Source: Azolla caroliniana (Eukaryota > Polypodiophyta). Taken from it: 64,000 nt of DNA. Shown one piece after another: positions 48,301-57,805 of this stretch; position 1 is the stretch's first letter; each line of letters begins with the position of its first letter. The stretch spans positions 11,036,001 to 11,100,000 of the forward strand of contig JBHGNT010000020.1 of NCBI GenBank assembly GCA_043228905.1, given 5' to 3'. The notes below the pieces were generated by a model that was given only the letters and a program-made list of their open reading frames with translations, searched no databases and was not told where the DNA came from. The translations under genes and the position numbers were made by a program.

Positions 48301-49447
48301 CCTGGTATGCCGGTTGAAGAAGAGCCTTTACGGACTGAAGCAGCCTCCCCGGCAATGGTACCGGAAGTTCGACTCCTTCATGACCGACGAAGGGTACCTC
48401 AAAACGCAGTCCGACCACTGCGTGTTTGTGAAGAAGTTCGAAGGAGGAGACTCTCTAATACTCCTCCTGTACGTGGACGACATGCTGATCGTCGGACGGG
48501 ACCAGGTCAAGATACGGATGCTGAAGAAGGCTCTTCACTGAACCTTCTCAATGAAGGACCTGGGTCCGGCGAGGCAAATACTAGGGATGCACATCATCCG
48601 GGACCGGAAGAAGAAGCAGTTGTGGCTGTCACAGGAGAAGTACGTGACGAAGGTGCTTCACCGGTTCAACATGTCGGAAGCAAGAACGGTCGGATCGACC
48701 CTCCCGACAAACTGCAAGCTGTCCAGCAAGCAAAGTCCCAAGACAAAGGCTGAAAAGGAGGATATGATGAAAGTGCCGTATGCCTCAGCCGTCGGGAGCT
48801 TGATGTACGCCATGGTGTGTACGAGACCGGACATAGGATATGCAGTCGGAGTGGTGAGCCGGTACATGAGCAATCCCGGCAAAGAGCATTGGAACGCGGC
48901 CAAGTGGATACTCCGATACCTGAAGGGCACAACAAATGTGTGCCTCCGATTCGGCTCCGGAAAGCCCGAACTCGACGGTTTCACCGATTCGGATATGTCG
49001 GCTGATGTAGATACCAGCCGGTCCACATCAGGGTATGTGATGACGTATGCAGGGGGAGCTGTTTCATGGCAGTCGAGGCTGCAGAAGACGGTTGCGCTGT
49101 CAACCACGGAGGCGGAGTACATGGCGGCTGTTGAAGCCGGCAAGGAAATAATATGGATGAAGGACTTCATTAGAGAGCTCGGTATCCGGCAGGAGGAGTA
49201 CCGACTCTACTGCGACAGTCAGAGTGCAATCCACCTTGCAAAGAACGCGGCCTATCACTCCCGGACGAAGCACATCCAGCGAAGATATCACTGGATCCGG
49301 GAAAGGATAGAAGACAAGGAGTTCGTGCTAACGAAGATCCACACGGACGAGAACGGGTCGGATATGCTGACCAAGGTGCTCACACCCGACAAGCTAGAAG
49401 CATGCCGGAAGAGGATCGGATTGGAGAGACATCCCATGCCGAAGTGA
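45371..49447 (+). pseudogene. Gag-pol polyprotein with one nonsense codon
   Basis: The start at 45371 (MEGGGSGQPGMMVL) lies 30 bases after the LTR. One frame of about 1358 codons encodes everything needed for retrotransposition: gag (NAQNYADWKIKMEDLLIVRDLYEPI), CCHC knuckle (CFHCGKPGHFRKNC, about 46069-46110), protease WVVDSGASFHLTP (46320-46357), integrase HHCC (HKRLCHMSEKGM, CTDCLAGKQ) and DDE (VHTDVCQ, RADNGGEYR, NGLAERMNRT), RT with LLYVDDMLIV (48466-48495) and RNase H (FTDSDMSADVD, TEAEYMAAVEAG, SQSAIHLAKN). The only break is a TGA at 48539-48541, after the RT palm, in the same frame. All catalytic motifs are otherwise canonical. Confidence 0.95.
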
Positions 49448-49457
49448 AGGGGGAGTT
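49446..49457 (+). promoter_or_regulatory. Polypurine tract of the young copia
   Basis: GAAGGGGGAGTT overlaps the pol stop and precedes TGTTGGG of the 3' LTR. Confidence 0.85.
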
Positions 49458-50074
49458 TGTTGGGATTTCGGTCCCTTTCGGATGGGATGGTCGGATATCG
49501 GAGATGAATGCCGACAAGCCCGGTATCGGTTTCGGCACCGGATGACGAAGACCCCGGTTTCGGTACTGGATGACGAATGTACCCGGAGAGCGATCCGGAT
49601 GCAGGGACATATCCGTGAACATGTTCGCTATGGGCCCCTGTGGCTACAGTTGTAAATAGCCCAAAGTCATATAAGTATAAATATGACTTAGGGCAAACAG
49701 TTTTACTGTTGCTTCTCATTTTTCTGTTTTTCCACTCAAGAGGAGTGAAGTGTAAGCAGCCGTGAGAGAGAGAGAGAGAGAGAGATAGAGCGCGAGAGAG
49801 GAAGAGGTAGACGCCTCTGTGTATTTCCGCCGCCTGTGGCGAGGACAGCGAGCTCAAGGTCGTCGCCTTGCAGCTCGCCATTGTATACTTCTCTGTATAG
49901 TGTTGGTTTGGAGTCTCGTACTCCCGTGGTTTTTCCCGTCTAGGGTTTTCCACGTTAATCCCTGTGTACTCGCGTTTCGTTTCTCTTTGTGGTTCCTATT
50001 TTCTGCTCCATCGATTCGCGCTTACTCGGTTGTGGCCGAGTGGTGAAGGTGATTAGAAGGGCCTATTCCTTTCA
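49458..50074 (+). repeat. 3' LTR of the young copia
   Basis: 617 bases, nearly identical to the 5' LTR. A GA run of two extra bases accounts for the length change. Confidence 0.96.
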
Positions 50075-50870
50075 CTCCGTGAATGTCCGACCGGGGTGGG
50101 TGACGACCCGTGTGTGGAGGGGGAAAAGGTCGGGTGGCGGGGGGGGTGTGTGAAAGGGGTTGTCACCGAACATGGGGTGTCTGTGGTCGGGGACGTGGTG
50201 TTCGCTGAGGTGTTCGTAGGAGGGCACAAGCACGAGCCTCATCGAATTTCATGAGTTGATACTCGCGAGAGACGTCGAGGTATAGGGCTAACTCTAGTAT
50301 GTCGTCACCCTCGAGGTCGGTGGGCCAATTGAATGCGGCGTATTCGATGTTGAATATGTTAGCACGAACCCCGACATCCCAGGCGGTTTGCCAAGCGCGT
50401 ATAAGCCAGAGGAGCCCGAACGGGGGTACGAAGGTCGTAGTGTTCTCCAACAGGGGTGCGGGTGAGGGTGTCGGCGATGTAGTGTAAGCGCACTAGTGTT
50501 GCGAAGAGGTGGGCTAGCTGGTCTTTGGTGACTTGCATCGTGACATCAGAAGGGTAGGTGAAATAGATCAGGTCGGAGATGTCTAAGTCAGGGGTGAGGG
50601 CGGTGTGAAGGTAGGCCATACCTTTGATAAACAAAATAGGGAGATGTTGGGGCAAGAGGTCGTCGACTGGGGGAGAAGGTTCTTCGGTGTCTTCCTAGTA
50701 CAACATGAAGAGGGCGAGGGCATGGTTGTCTTCAGGGAGTACTCAGATGAAGGTCTGCCGGTCTGGGGGTGTGGCGTCGTCAAAGAATATGCGACACGTG
50801 GCGGCCAATGACTGAAGGACGCATGTTGTCGTAGTGTATTTCGCACACTACGTGAAAATTGCATTTTTGT
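50075..50870 (-). pseudogene. Unknown protein, N-terminal part, split by the young copia
   Basis: The same decayed ORF as 43495-44726. Read on the minus strand from about 50870 it shows FFDDATPPDRQTFI, stops at about 50747 and 50698, then LPQHLPILFIKGMAYLHTAL, TPDLDISDLIYFTYPSD, MQVTKDQLAHLFATLVRLHYIADTL, and in a shifted frame PPFGLLWLIRAWQTAWDVGVR, FNWPTDLEGDDILELALYLDVSREYQ. Without the copia insertion both halves span about 2.0 kb, enough for some 675 codons. Family unknown. The upstream end is lost at a copia LTR fragment. Confidence 0.45.
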
Positions 50871-50871
50871 C

Positions 50872-51040
50872 CCTCCAGATGGAACCGGCAAGGAGGAACT
50901 GGTGAGAACCGGATGAAGGATGGAACTGGTAAGGAGACCCGGTACGAACCGGCAAGACCCGAATAAAGAAGGCCGGTGAGAGTCTCTCAGCAGATGAAGA
51001 GACAAATTTGTAAATAGAAGAAAAGATTGTTACATGGGTC
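50872..51040 (+). repeat. Copia LTR U3 fragment, inner-element family
   Basis: Contains GGTGAGAACCGGATGAAGG, CCCGGTACGAACCGGCAAGA and ATTTGTAAATAG-like segments, matching the U3 of the 28987-34377 LTRs read on their own strand. It breaks off at about 51040, where the putative DNA transposon begins. Confidence 0.55.
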
Positions 51041-51579
51041 GAAGCACGCTACGGGGTACCAAAAAAGTACTGTTTTTGGCCACAAAAATTGTCAGTACTT
51101 TCAATACTGTTAGTACTGAATAATTCAGAAAAAAAATTAGAGAAAAAGAAAATCGATTTTGGAGAGTGGGGTGACTGTAGTACAAGTGTCATTAACTGTA
51201 GAAGGAGTGGGGGGAACACGTGAGGAGATGTTCTTCCATTTTGGGGGCTATTTTCCCCTCACGTCGATTTTGGCGCTTCCCCTCACGTCGTTTTGGCGAT
51301 TCCCCTCATACTGTTCTTCCTCTATCTCTCTGAGCTTTTCATCACAGACATCCATGTCACGTTTCTGATTTTCCTTCAATCTAAATCTCAGACATCCATG
51401 TCTGGTTGGAGAGTTTGAGTTGAGGATTTCTGATTTTTTTAGGGTTTCTGTTTTTGTTAGGTTTCGGTTGAGGTACAGAGACTGTTCTGAGGGTTTAGGT
51501 AGCAGCCAATAGTCACTTCTTTGACAACGACTTTCGTACTTCCACCGATTGCAGTTGATGTCGTGGTGATTTGGGGCTT

Positions 51580-51777
51580 TTTCCACCAAATCGAGGCGGC
51601 ATTGGAGGTTCCTTCCACCAAATCGAGGCGGCATATCCAACGCTCCCTCCACCATTGGAGGTTCCTTCCACCAAATCGAGGCTGCATATCCACGCTCCCT
51701 CCACCATTGGAGGTTCCTTCCACCAAATCGAGGCGGCATATCCAACGCTCCCTCCACCATTGGAGGTTCCTTCCATC
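51580..51777. repeat. 53-bp minisatellite, about 3.5 copies
   Basis: Units of 52-53 bases: GGTTCCTTCCACCAAATCGAGG, a short spacer, then ATATCCACGCTCCCTCCACCATTGGA. One end of this unit is reused in the 213-bp array that follows. It gives spurious repetitive open frames on both strands. Confidence 0.9.
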
Positions 51778-52592
51778 CTTTTTTTTATTTTCAGTACTAA
51801 AATGTTTCATTTCTTCATATTTCAGTACTAAATTTTTAGAATTGACATTTGCCATATTTGATATGTAATTCTAATGTTTGAAACAAAATATTTCTCACTT
51901 TGCAGGCCACATTTAAAAACATTTGATTGTGTTTTCTTGGTTGAGTCTATATATCCACGCTCCCTCCACCATTGGAGGTTCCTTCCATCCATTTTTTTCA
52001 TTTTCAGTACTAAAATGTTTCATTTCTTCATATTTCAGTACTAAATTTTTAGAATTGACATTTGCCATATTTGATATGTAATTCTAATGTTTGAAACAAA
52101 ATATTTCTCACTTTGCAGGCCACATTTAAAAACATTTGATTGTGTTTTCTTGGTTGAGTCTATATATCCACGCTCCCTCCACCATTGGAGGTTCCTTCCA
52201 TCCATTTTTTTCATTTTCAGTACTAAAATGTTTCATTTCTTCATATTTCAGTACTAAATTTTTAGAATTGACATTTGCCATATTTGATATGTAATTCTAA
52301 TGTTTGAAACAAAATATTTCTCACTTTGCAGGCCACATTTAAAAACATTTGATTGTGTTTTCTTGGTTGAGTCTATATATCCACGCTCCCTCCACCATTG
52401 GAGGTTCCTTCCATCCATTTTTTTCATTTTCAGTACTAAAATGTTTCATTTCTTCATATTTCAGTACTAAATTTTTAGAATTGACATTTGCCATATTTGA
52501 TATGTAATTCTAATGTTTGAAACAAAATATTTCTCACTTTGCAGGCCACATTTAAAAACATTTGATTGTGTTTTCTTGGTTGAGTCTATATA
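51738..52592. repeat. 213-bp tandem array, 4 copies
   Basis: Period 213 measured at 51951, 52164 and 52377. The last three units are nearly identical and the first is more diverged. Each unit has two CAGTACTAAA motifs and the string TTTCTCACTTTGCAG, which looks like an intron acceptor, so four equivalent acceptor-like sites precede the transposase gene. Confidence 0.95.
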
Positions 52593-52646
52593 ACATTAAC
52601 TACTTTCGCAAGACACTTAATTTTTGTGGATAAATCTAGTGACCGA

Positions 52647-55600
52647 ATGGGGGTTCCTAACGAGAGTGAGTTGTCAAGTAACTCATGCATATCTGAAAGG
52701 ACTAAGAGACGAGTGGTTCTTCACATAGTTCGTTATTTGGTAGAAATAACGAAGAGATTTAGTGAAGAGGATCGTAGGGATATTATTTGTAGAGTGTTAC
52801 ACCATCAAAGTTTGAATGAAGACATGGAGAGAATAAAATTTAGGGACCAATGTGTTTCAGAAGAGATTGTGGAGTCTATGAAGTCATCCCTAGACTTAGT
52901 GAAAGGTGTAGAGAGCTTAGACAAACTTGCTGCAAAGAGGGCAGCCCTACACATGGTTGTGAATGGTGTGAGAGAAAAAAAATATAGTGATACTAAAGTT
53001 GCCTTAGCCCTGGGTATTCAAAGAAGGAACTTGAGGAAACATCGCCGAAATATACACTCAAGCAAATTCAAGTGGCTGGGGTCGGGACGTAGACGACGAT
53101 GTGATGCCTTATCTCAAGAGATTATTGAGAAAGTGGATTCATTTTGGGCCCAAAATACGCGTGTCTCACCAAATAAGAAGGACGTGTGTAGACAACGAAT
53201 AAGTCAGGGTAAGTACCAGATTCACCCTAGACACTTCTTGGAGATGACAGAGGTATTCCATTTTTTTATATCAATTCACATTCCATAACTTTGTGTTTTG
53301 ACCAAGTGTATATTAATGTTTGCTATATATATTGGTTGATGTAGGCTGAATTGTACATGAACTTTAAAGACCAACATCCAAGCTTGACTGTCGGATTCCG
53401 CAAGTTCCAAGGTTTGAAACCATTTTATGTTAGAAAATTAAATGAGAGGAATACATGTTGTTGTGTGTACCATGTGAAGATGGACATGTTAAGGGTTTCT
53501 GTGAATGCAATGCGTACTGATTCTAAGGGTATACATGGGGAATTATGTGTCTGCACTTGTGAGATTTGTAGACCAAATGGGGAGGATAATAGGTGTAATG
53601 CACGAAACATGACTTATGCATCCGTTTCTGAGCTATGGAGGTCTTGTGTTTGTGAAAAAGAACCATCGTGTGAGTGGCATCGTCGGACATGTCTATTAAG
53701 AACATGTAAGGTTTGTCCGCTACCATTATTTTGTAGGCAGGAGCTTGATATGGGAAATAGTCATATCGTGAAATGGAAATATTTGGAGTATGTGACTGAA
53801 AATATTGGCAAGGGAGTTGTAACTAAGCGTATCAAGGAAGTATATAAGGAGACATGTGCTGCTACCCTTGTCTCAGAATTTAAGAAACAACTTGGGGAGT
53901 TTATTCCACATAACTTCCGGAGTTATTGGCAAAATTCACAGTTCAAGGAATGTATTAATAACTTACCAACGGGTGTCATTGTATCCGTTATTGATTTTGC
54001 AGAAAACTATACATTTAAAGTTCAAAATGAGGTTCAATCAATGCATTGGTACAATGATCAATGTACAATACTTGTACATATTTGCTATTGGAGGCAAGAC
54101 GGTGAGTTACATAAGAAATCAATATTTTACATTTCAGATGATAAAAAGCATGATACACTATTTGTTCAACATTGTTTTAAGCTTCACCATGCAGATTTAT
54201 TTTCTCTAGGGCTAACCTTTAACCGTCATTGGGTTTGGTCTGATGGTGCTGCCTCGCAGTTTAAGGCGGCACGATCGTTCTACTTTATCGCCAGGTAATT
54301 TTTAATCCGTATGTTTAATACTTATCATGCAATGTGTAAGGAAGTAAATCTTGTGTTAGTGGATGCATACTAATTATGTTTGTAACTATTAACAAACAGT
54401 ACTAGTCACATCGTAGCATACTAATTATGTTTCTAATTTTGTTTGTATTATGTTGTACTAAGTAACTTTTAATCCATGTGAAGTGTTCTCCATAGACACA
54501 TTGTACTATGTTGTGTGTTGGTTCTGTACTATGTTGTGTTTACAAAAGGATGTAAAGTACTCATCTTGTACTCATAGTATTGTCCGTCCTTAAGAGAATT
54601 GTACTAAGTATCGATTAATCCATGTGAAGGGTTCTCCATAGACACATTGTACTATGTTGTGTGTTGGTTTTGTATTATGTTGTGTTTACAAAAGGATGTA
54701 AAGTACTCATCTTGTACTTATAGTATTGTCCGTCCTTAAGAGAATTGTACTAATTATGTTTTAATCCATGTGAAGGGTTCTCCATATACACATTGTACTA
54801 TGTTGTGTGTTGGTTCTGTACTATGTTGTGTTTACAAAAGGATGTAAAGTACTCATCTTGTACTTATAGTATTGTCCGTCCTTAAGAGAATTGTACTAAT
54901 TATGTTTTAATCCATGTGAAGGGTTCTCCATAGACACATTGTACTATGTTGTGTTTACAAAAGGATGTAAAGTACTCATCTTGTACTTATAGTATTGTCC
55001 GTCCTTAAGAGAATTGTACTAATTATGTTTTAATCCATGTGAAGGGTTCTCCATAGACACATTGTACTATGTTGTGTGTTGGTTTTGTACTATGTTGTGT
55101 TTACAAAAGGATGTAAAGTACTCATCTTGTACTTATAGTATTGTCCGTCCTTAAGAGAATTGTACTAATTATGTTTTAATCCATGTGAAGGGTTCTCCAT
55201 AGACACATTGTACTATGTTGTGTGTTGGTTTTGTACTATGTTGTGTTTACAAAAGGATGTAAAGTACTCATCTTGTACTTATAGTATTGTCCGTCCTTAA
55301 GAGAATTGTACTAATTATGTTTTAATCCATGTGAAGGGTTCTCCATAGACACATTGTACTATGTTGTGTGTCCTATCTGTACTATGTTGTGTTTACAGGA
55401 GGATGTAAAGTACTCATCTTGTACTCATAGTATTGTCCGTCCTTAAGAGAATTGTACTAAGTATCGATTAATCCATGTGAAGGGTTCTCCATAGACACAT
55501 TGTACTATGTTGTGTGTTGGTTTTGTACTATGTTGTGTTTACAAAAGGATGTAAAGTACTCATCTTGTACTTATAGTATTGTCCGTCCTTAAGAGAATTG

Positions 55601-56698
55601 TACTAATTATGTTTTAATCCATGTGAAGGGTTCTCCATAGACACATTGTACTATGTTGTGTGTTGTATCTGTACTATGTTGTGTTTACAGGAGGATATAA
55701 AGTACTCATCTTGTACTCATAGTATTGTCCGTCCTTAAGAGAATTGTACTAAATCAGTATTTACTCATGTTGTACTCATAGTATTGTACTCATCTTGTAC
55801 TCACCAAAGCAGGTATTTCTCCTTATTCAATATTCGTATGCAATGGAATTACTTCGGGTCTGGACATGGAAAAGGAGAGCATGATGGCGCGGGGGCTGTG
55901 ATCAAACGTGCCCTTACAAGTGAGCAGTTGGATAATAATGGCGCTAAGTTACAAAATGCACATGATGTTGTGCAGTGGCTAACATGGAAGATGTCAAATG
56001 ATGGTAAGAACAGATTGTTTGTTGAAGTTCGCGCTGATGAGGTCGATAGAACTAAATCATATGGTTGTAAAACCGTGAAAGGGACACGCAGCACCCATTG
56101 TGTGTTAGGGTTTAGCCGCAAGGACACAACCCAATTGTTACTCCGTAGTTTATCATGCTTTTGTTCCATGTGTCTAGATGAAGCTTGGGATAAATGCATC
56201 AACCTATCAATCGTGGAGCCCTGGAAGCTGCAGAAGCTTGAGCCTGAACTACAAGATGATATTGAAGAGGATGTGCATTCAAACGATATTGTATACTACA
56301 ACCAAAATCAAGACTTGGCAGTTTTATTGGAAGTTGGAGATCATTTTGCAGTGCTCAAATATTCTCAGAATGAAGATTTAGAAGACTACTACATTGTGGT
56401 GTGCAAGCAAGGAAAGACATTATTGAAAGAAGTGGTGAGGGATGGTTGGGGCAACAATTTCAACGTTGGTGAGTCTGTCGTGTATGGAAACTATTATGCA
56501 AAGTTGCCGCAGTGCAAGAACACATATGCATTACTAAAAGAAGCACCCATCGCAATAATCTACGCTGATGCCATTCTTGCGATCAAATTCAATATGACTC
56601 AAGCAAAGCACAAGGTTAAGGGATACAACACTGTCTACAAGGTCCCCCAAGAGGTTCATGAGCACATATTAGGGGAGGTCTCTCTATTTAATGCTTGA
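52647..56698 (+). CDS. Transposase-like protein, three exons
   Basis: Exons 52647-53252, 53345-54294 and 55813-56698 join in phase (GT-AG) to 813 residues without a stop. Visible order: a helix-turn-helix-like region (about 100-135, SDTKVALALGIQRRNLRKHRRNI); a cysteine-rich, probably zinc-binding region (240-332, CCCVYH, CVCTCEICR, CVCEKEPSCEWH, CKVCPLPLFC); then a likely catalytic core with IDFAENYTF (Asp419), WSDGAASQFK (Asp502) and GHGKGEHDGAGAVIKR (Glu541 or Asp543), and a conserved-looking C-terminal domain. From memory, similar SDGAxSQFK and HGKGxxDGxG motifs occur in uncharacterised transposase-like proteins of animals. The superfamily (Sola- or KDZ-like have been considered) is not certain. 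The first ATG of the open frame is chosen; an upstream exon cannot be excluded. Confidence 0.75.
54471..55760. repeat. 146-bp tandem array in transposase intron 2, about 9 copies
   Basis: Period 146 at 54471, 54617, 54763, 54909, (123-bp step) 55032, 55178, 55324, 55470 and 55616. One unit has a 23-base deletion. Units are nearly identical and contain TTGTACTATGTTGTG, AAAGTACTCATCTTGTACT and TTGTACTAATTATG. The array makes up most of the 1518-base intron 54295-55812. Confidence 0.95.
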
Positions 56699-56843
56699 AA
56701 GTCACCCTATCAATACATTGTACTAGAAAACTGAAAAACATCCACTTGGAGTTCACTATTAATTTTGATGATTGACAAATGAATTGATATATTTCGTCTT
56801 TCTTCCAAAGGGTTTATGCCTCTCAACCACTTGTACTTATCTT

Positions 56844-57768
56844 TCATAATATATTAGTTGTTATCAACAGGACTTGGATTTCTTCATTGCCGATATTGCT
56901 CATGTTTCCTGATGTTATTTGAGCATAGGAGTTTTGCAGAGTTGGTGTGTCCTCTGTTGGCACATAAATCTGCTCTTCTTTTGCTACCAAGAGAAGATTG
57001 TTAGTTGAATTCATTAAAGACTTTAATATTGTAAGATTTTCTACTGTAAGTTCATTTTTCAAAGGGGGCGATGAATTCTGTGAAGACAACAATGAAAATT
57101 ATTCTCTCAGAATCCTTTTTTGTTTCATGATATGTCCTGTGAAGCCATCTGAGTTTTTACTTCTTGTATATAAGTCCTGAATATCCAGGCTATGGATTTT
57201 AAAGTACAAACCTTCCTTTCCTTAACAAAATAATCCAACTTCTGAAACAATAATTTGTGATAGCTCAAAGTGTTTCCTTACTACTGTTAGTGGATGATTC
57301 ATCCTTTGGGATGATATCATCAAAATATGGCCCACATTGCTTCAACAATTTGCACACATTCTGGTTACCGTCCAAATGGGATTGATGAAACAGTCTATAC
57401 TTCAGGATATCTTCAATAACACCCGATACCCGATATTTTCTGTTTCTCATCATCAACACCTAAAAACCTAAATTTTCCTAGCAAGCTAAGAAGACTTTCA
57501 AGCATTTTATCTACAATAGACTGAAAGACTTTGCGAGGATTAGGAGATGATCTCAAAAAAGAAACAAAACGTTGTAAAATAAGAATACTTAGATCAAAAA
57601 GTATATTCCCATTGTTTTTGATATATGTTGATGAGCAAAATATAGAAGCAATCCTTAAACATGAACTTGATTTCACACTGGTATAACTATTTCAGATTCA
57701 TGAACTGGATTTTTTACATTGGCAATTGAAACAGTATTTTGGTATCCAAATAGTTCAATTTCAGACAT
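56844..57768 (-). pseudogene. Third ORF between the transposon genes, frameshifted
   Basis: Begins MSEIELFGYQNTVS at 57768, 38 bases after the stop of the RING gene. It switches frame near 57677 (an extra GT in GTGTG) into SSSCLRIASIFCSSTYIKNN, and again near 57430 at a 7-base tandem duplication (TATCGGG twice) into VIEDILKYRLFHQSHLDGNQ. A probable intron (donor near 57283, acceptor TTCACAG near 57077) leads to a last segment ending at 56844. No known domain. It could be a decayed gene or extra exons used by another splice form. Confidence 0.35.
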
Positions 57769-57805
57769 CACTAACAACTAAAGTTCAAGTACAATCGAAA
57801 GACAA

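Larger units (their letters stand above)
44727..50074 (+). mobile_element. Young full-length Ty1/copia (Tnt1-like), TSD CTCCG
   Basis: LTRs at 44727-45341 (615 bases) and 49458-50074 (617 bases) appear identical except for one substitution and a GA-tract length change, so insertion was very recent. CTCCG flanks both sides (44722-44726 and 50075-50079). One gag-pol frame fills the interior with a single nonsense codon. It splits an older unknown ORF. Confidence 0.97.
51070..52646 (+). other. Transposon left flank: promoter or leader region with arrays
   Basis: AGTACT/CAGTACT motifs at about 51066, 51093 and 51109 are followed by a 300-base unique stretch, a pyrimidine-rich leader-like segment (51300-51480) with a small duplication of AGACATCCATGTC (51347 and 51393), and then two tandem arrays listed separately. 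No coding sequence is recognised. Confidence 0.45.

Noticed and set aside
51248-51855. Repetitive open frames on both strands (GGRNLQWWREG-like and EVPSTKSRRHIQ-like units)
   Set aside because: These come from the 53-bp minisatellite. All frames are open because of the repeat, with no domain and no conserved start.
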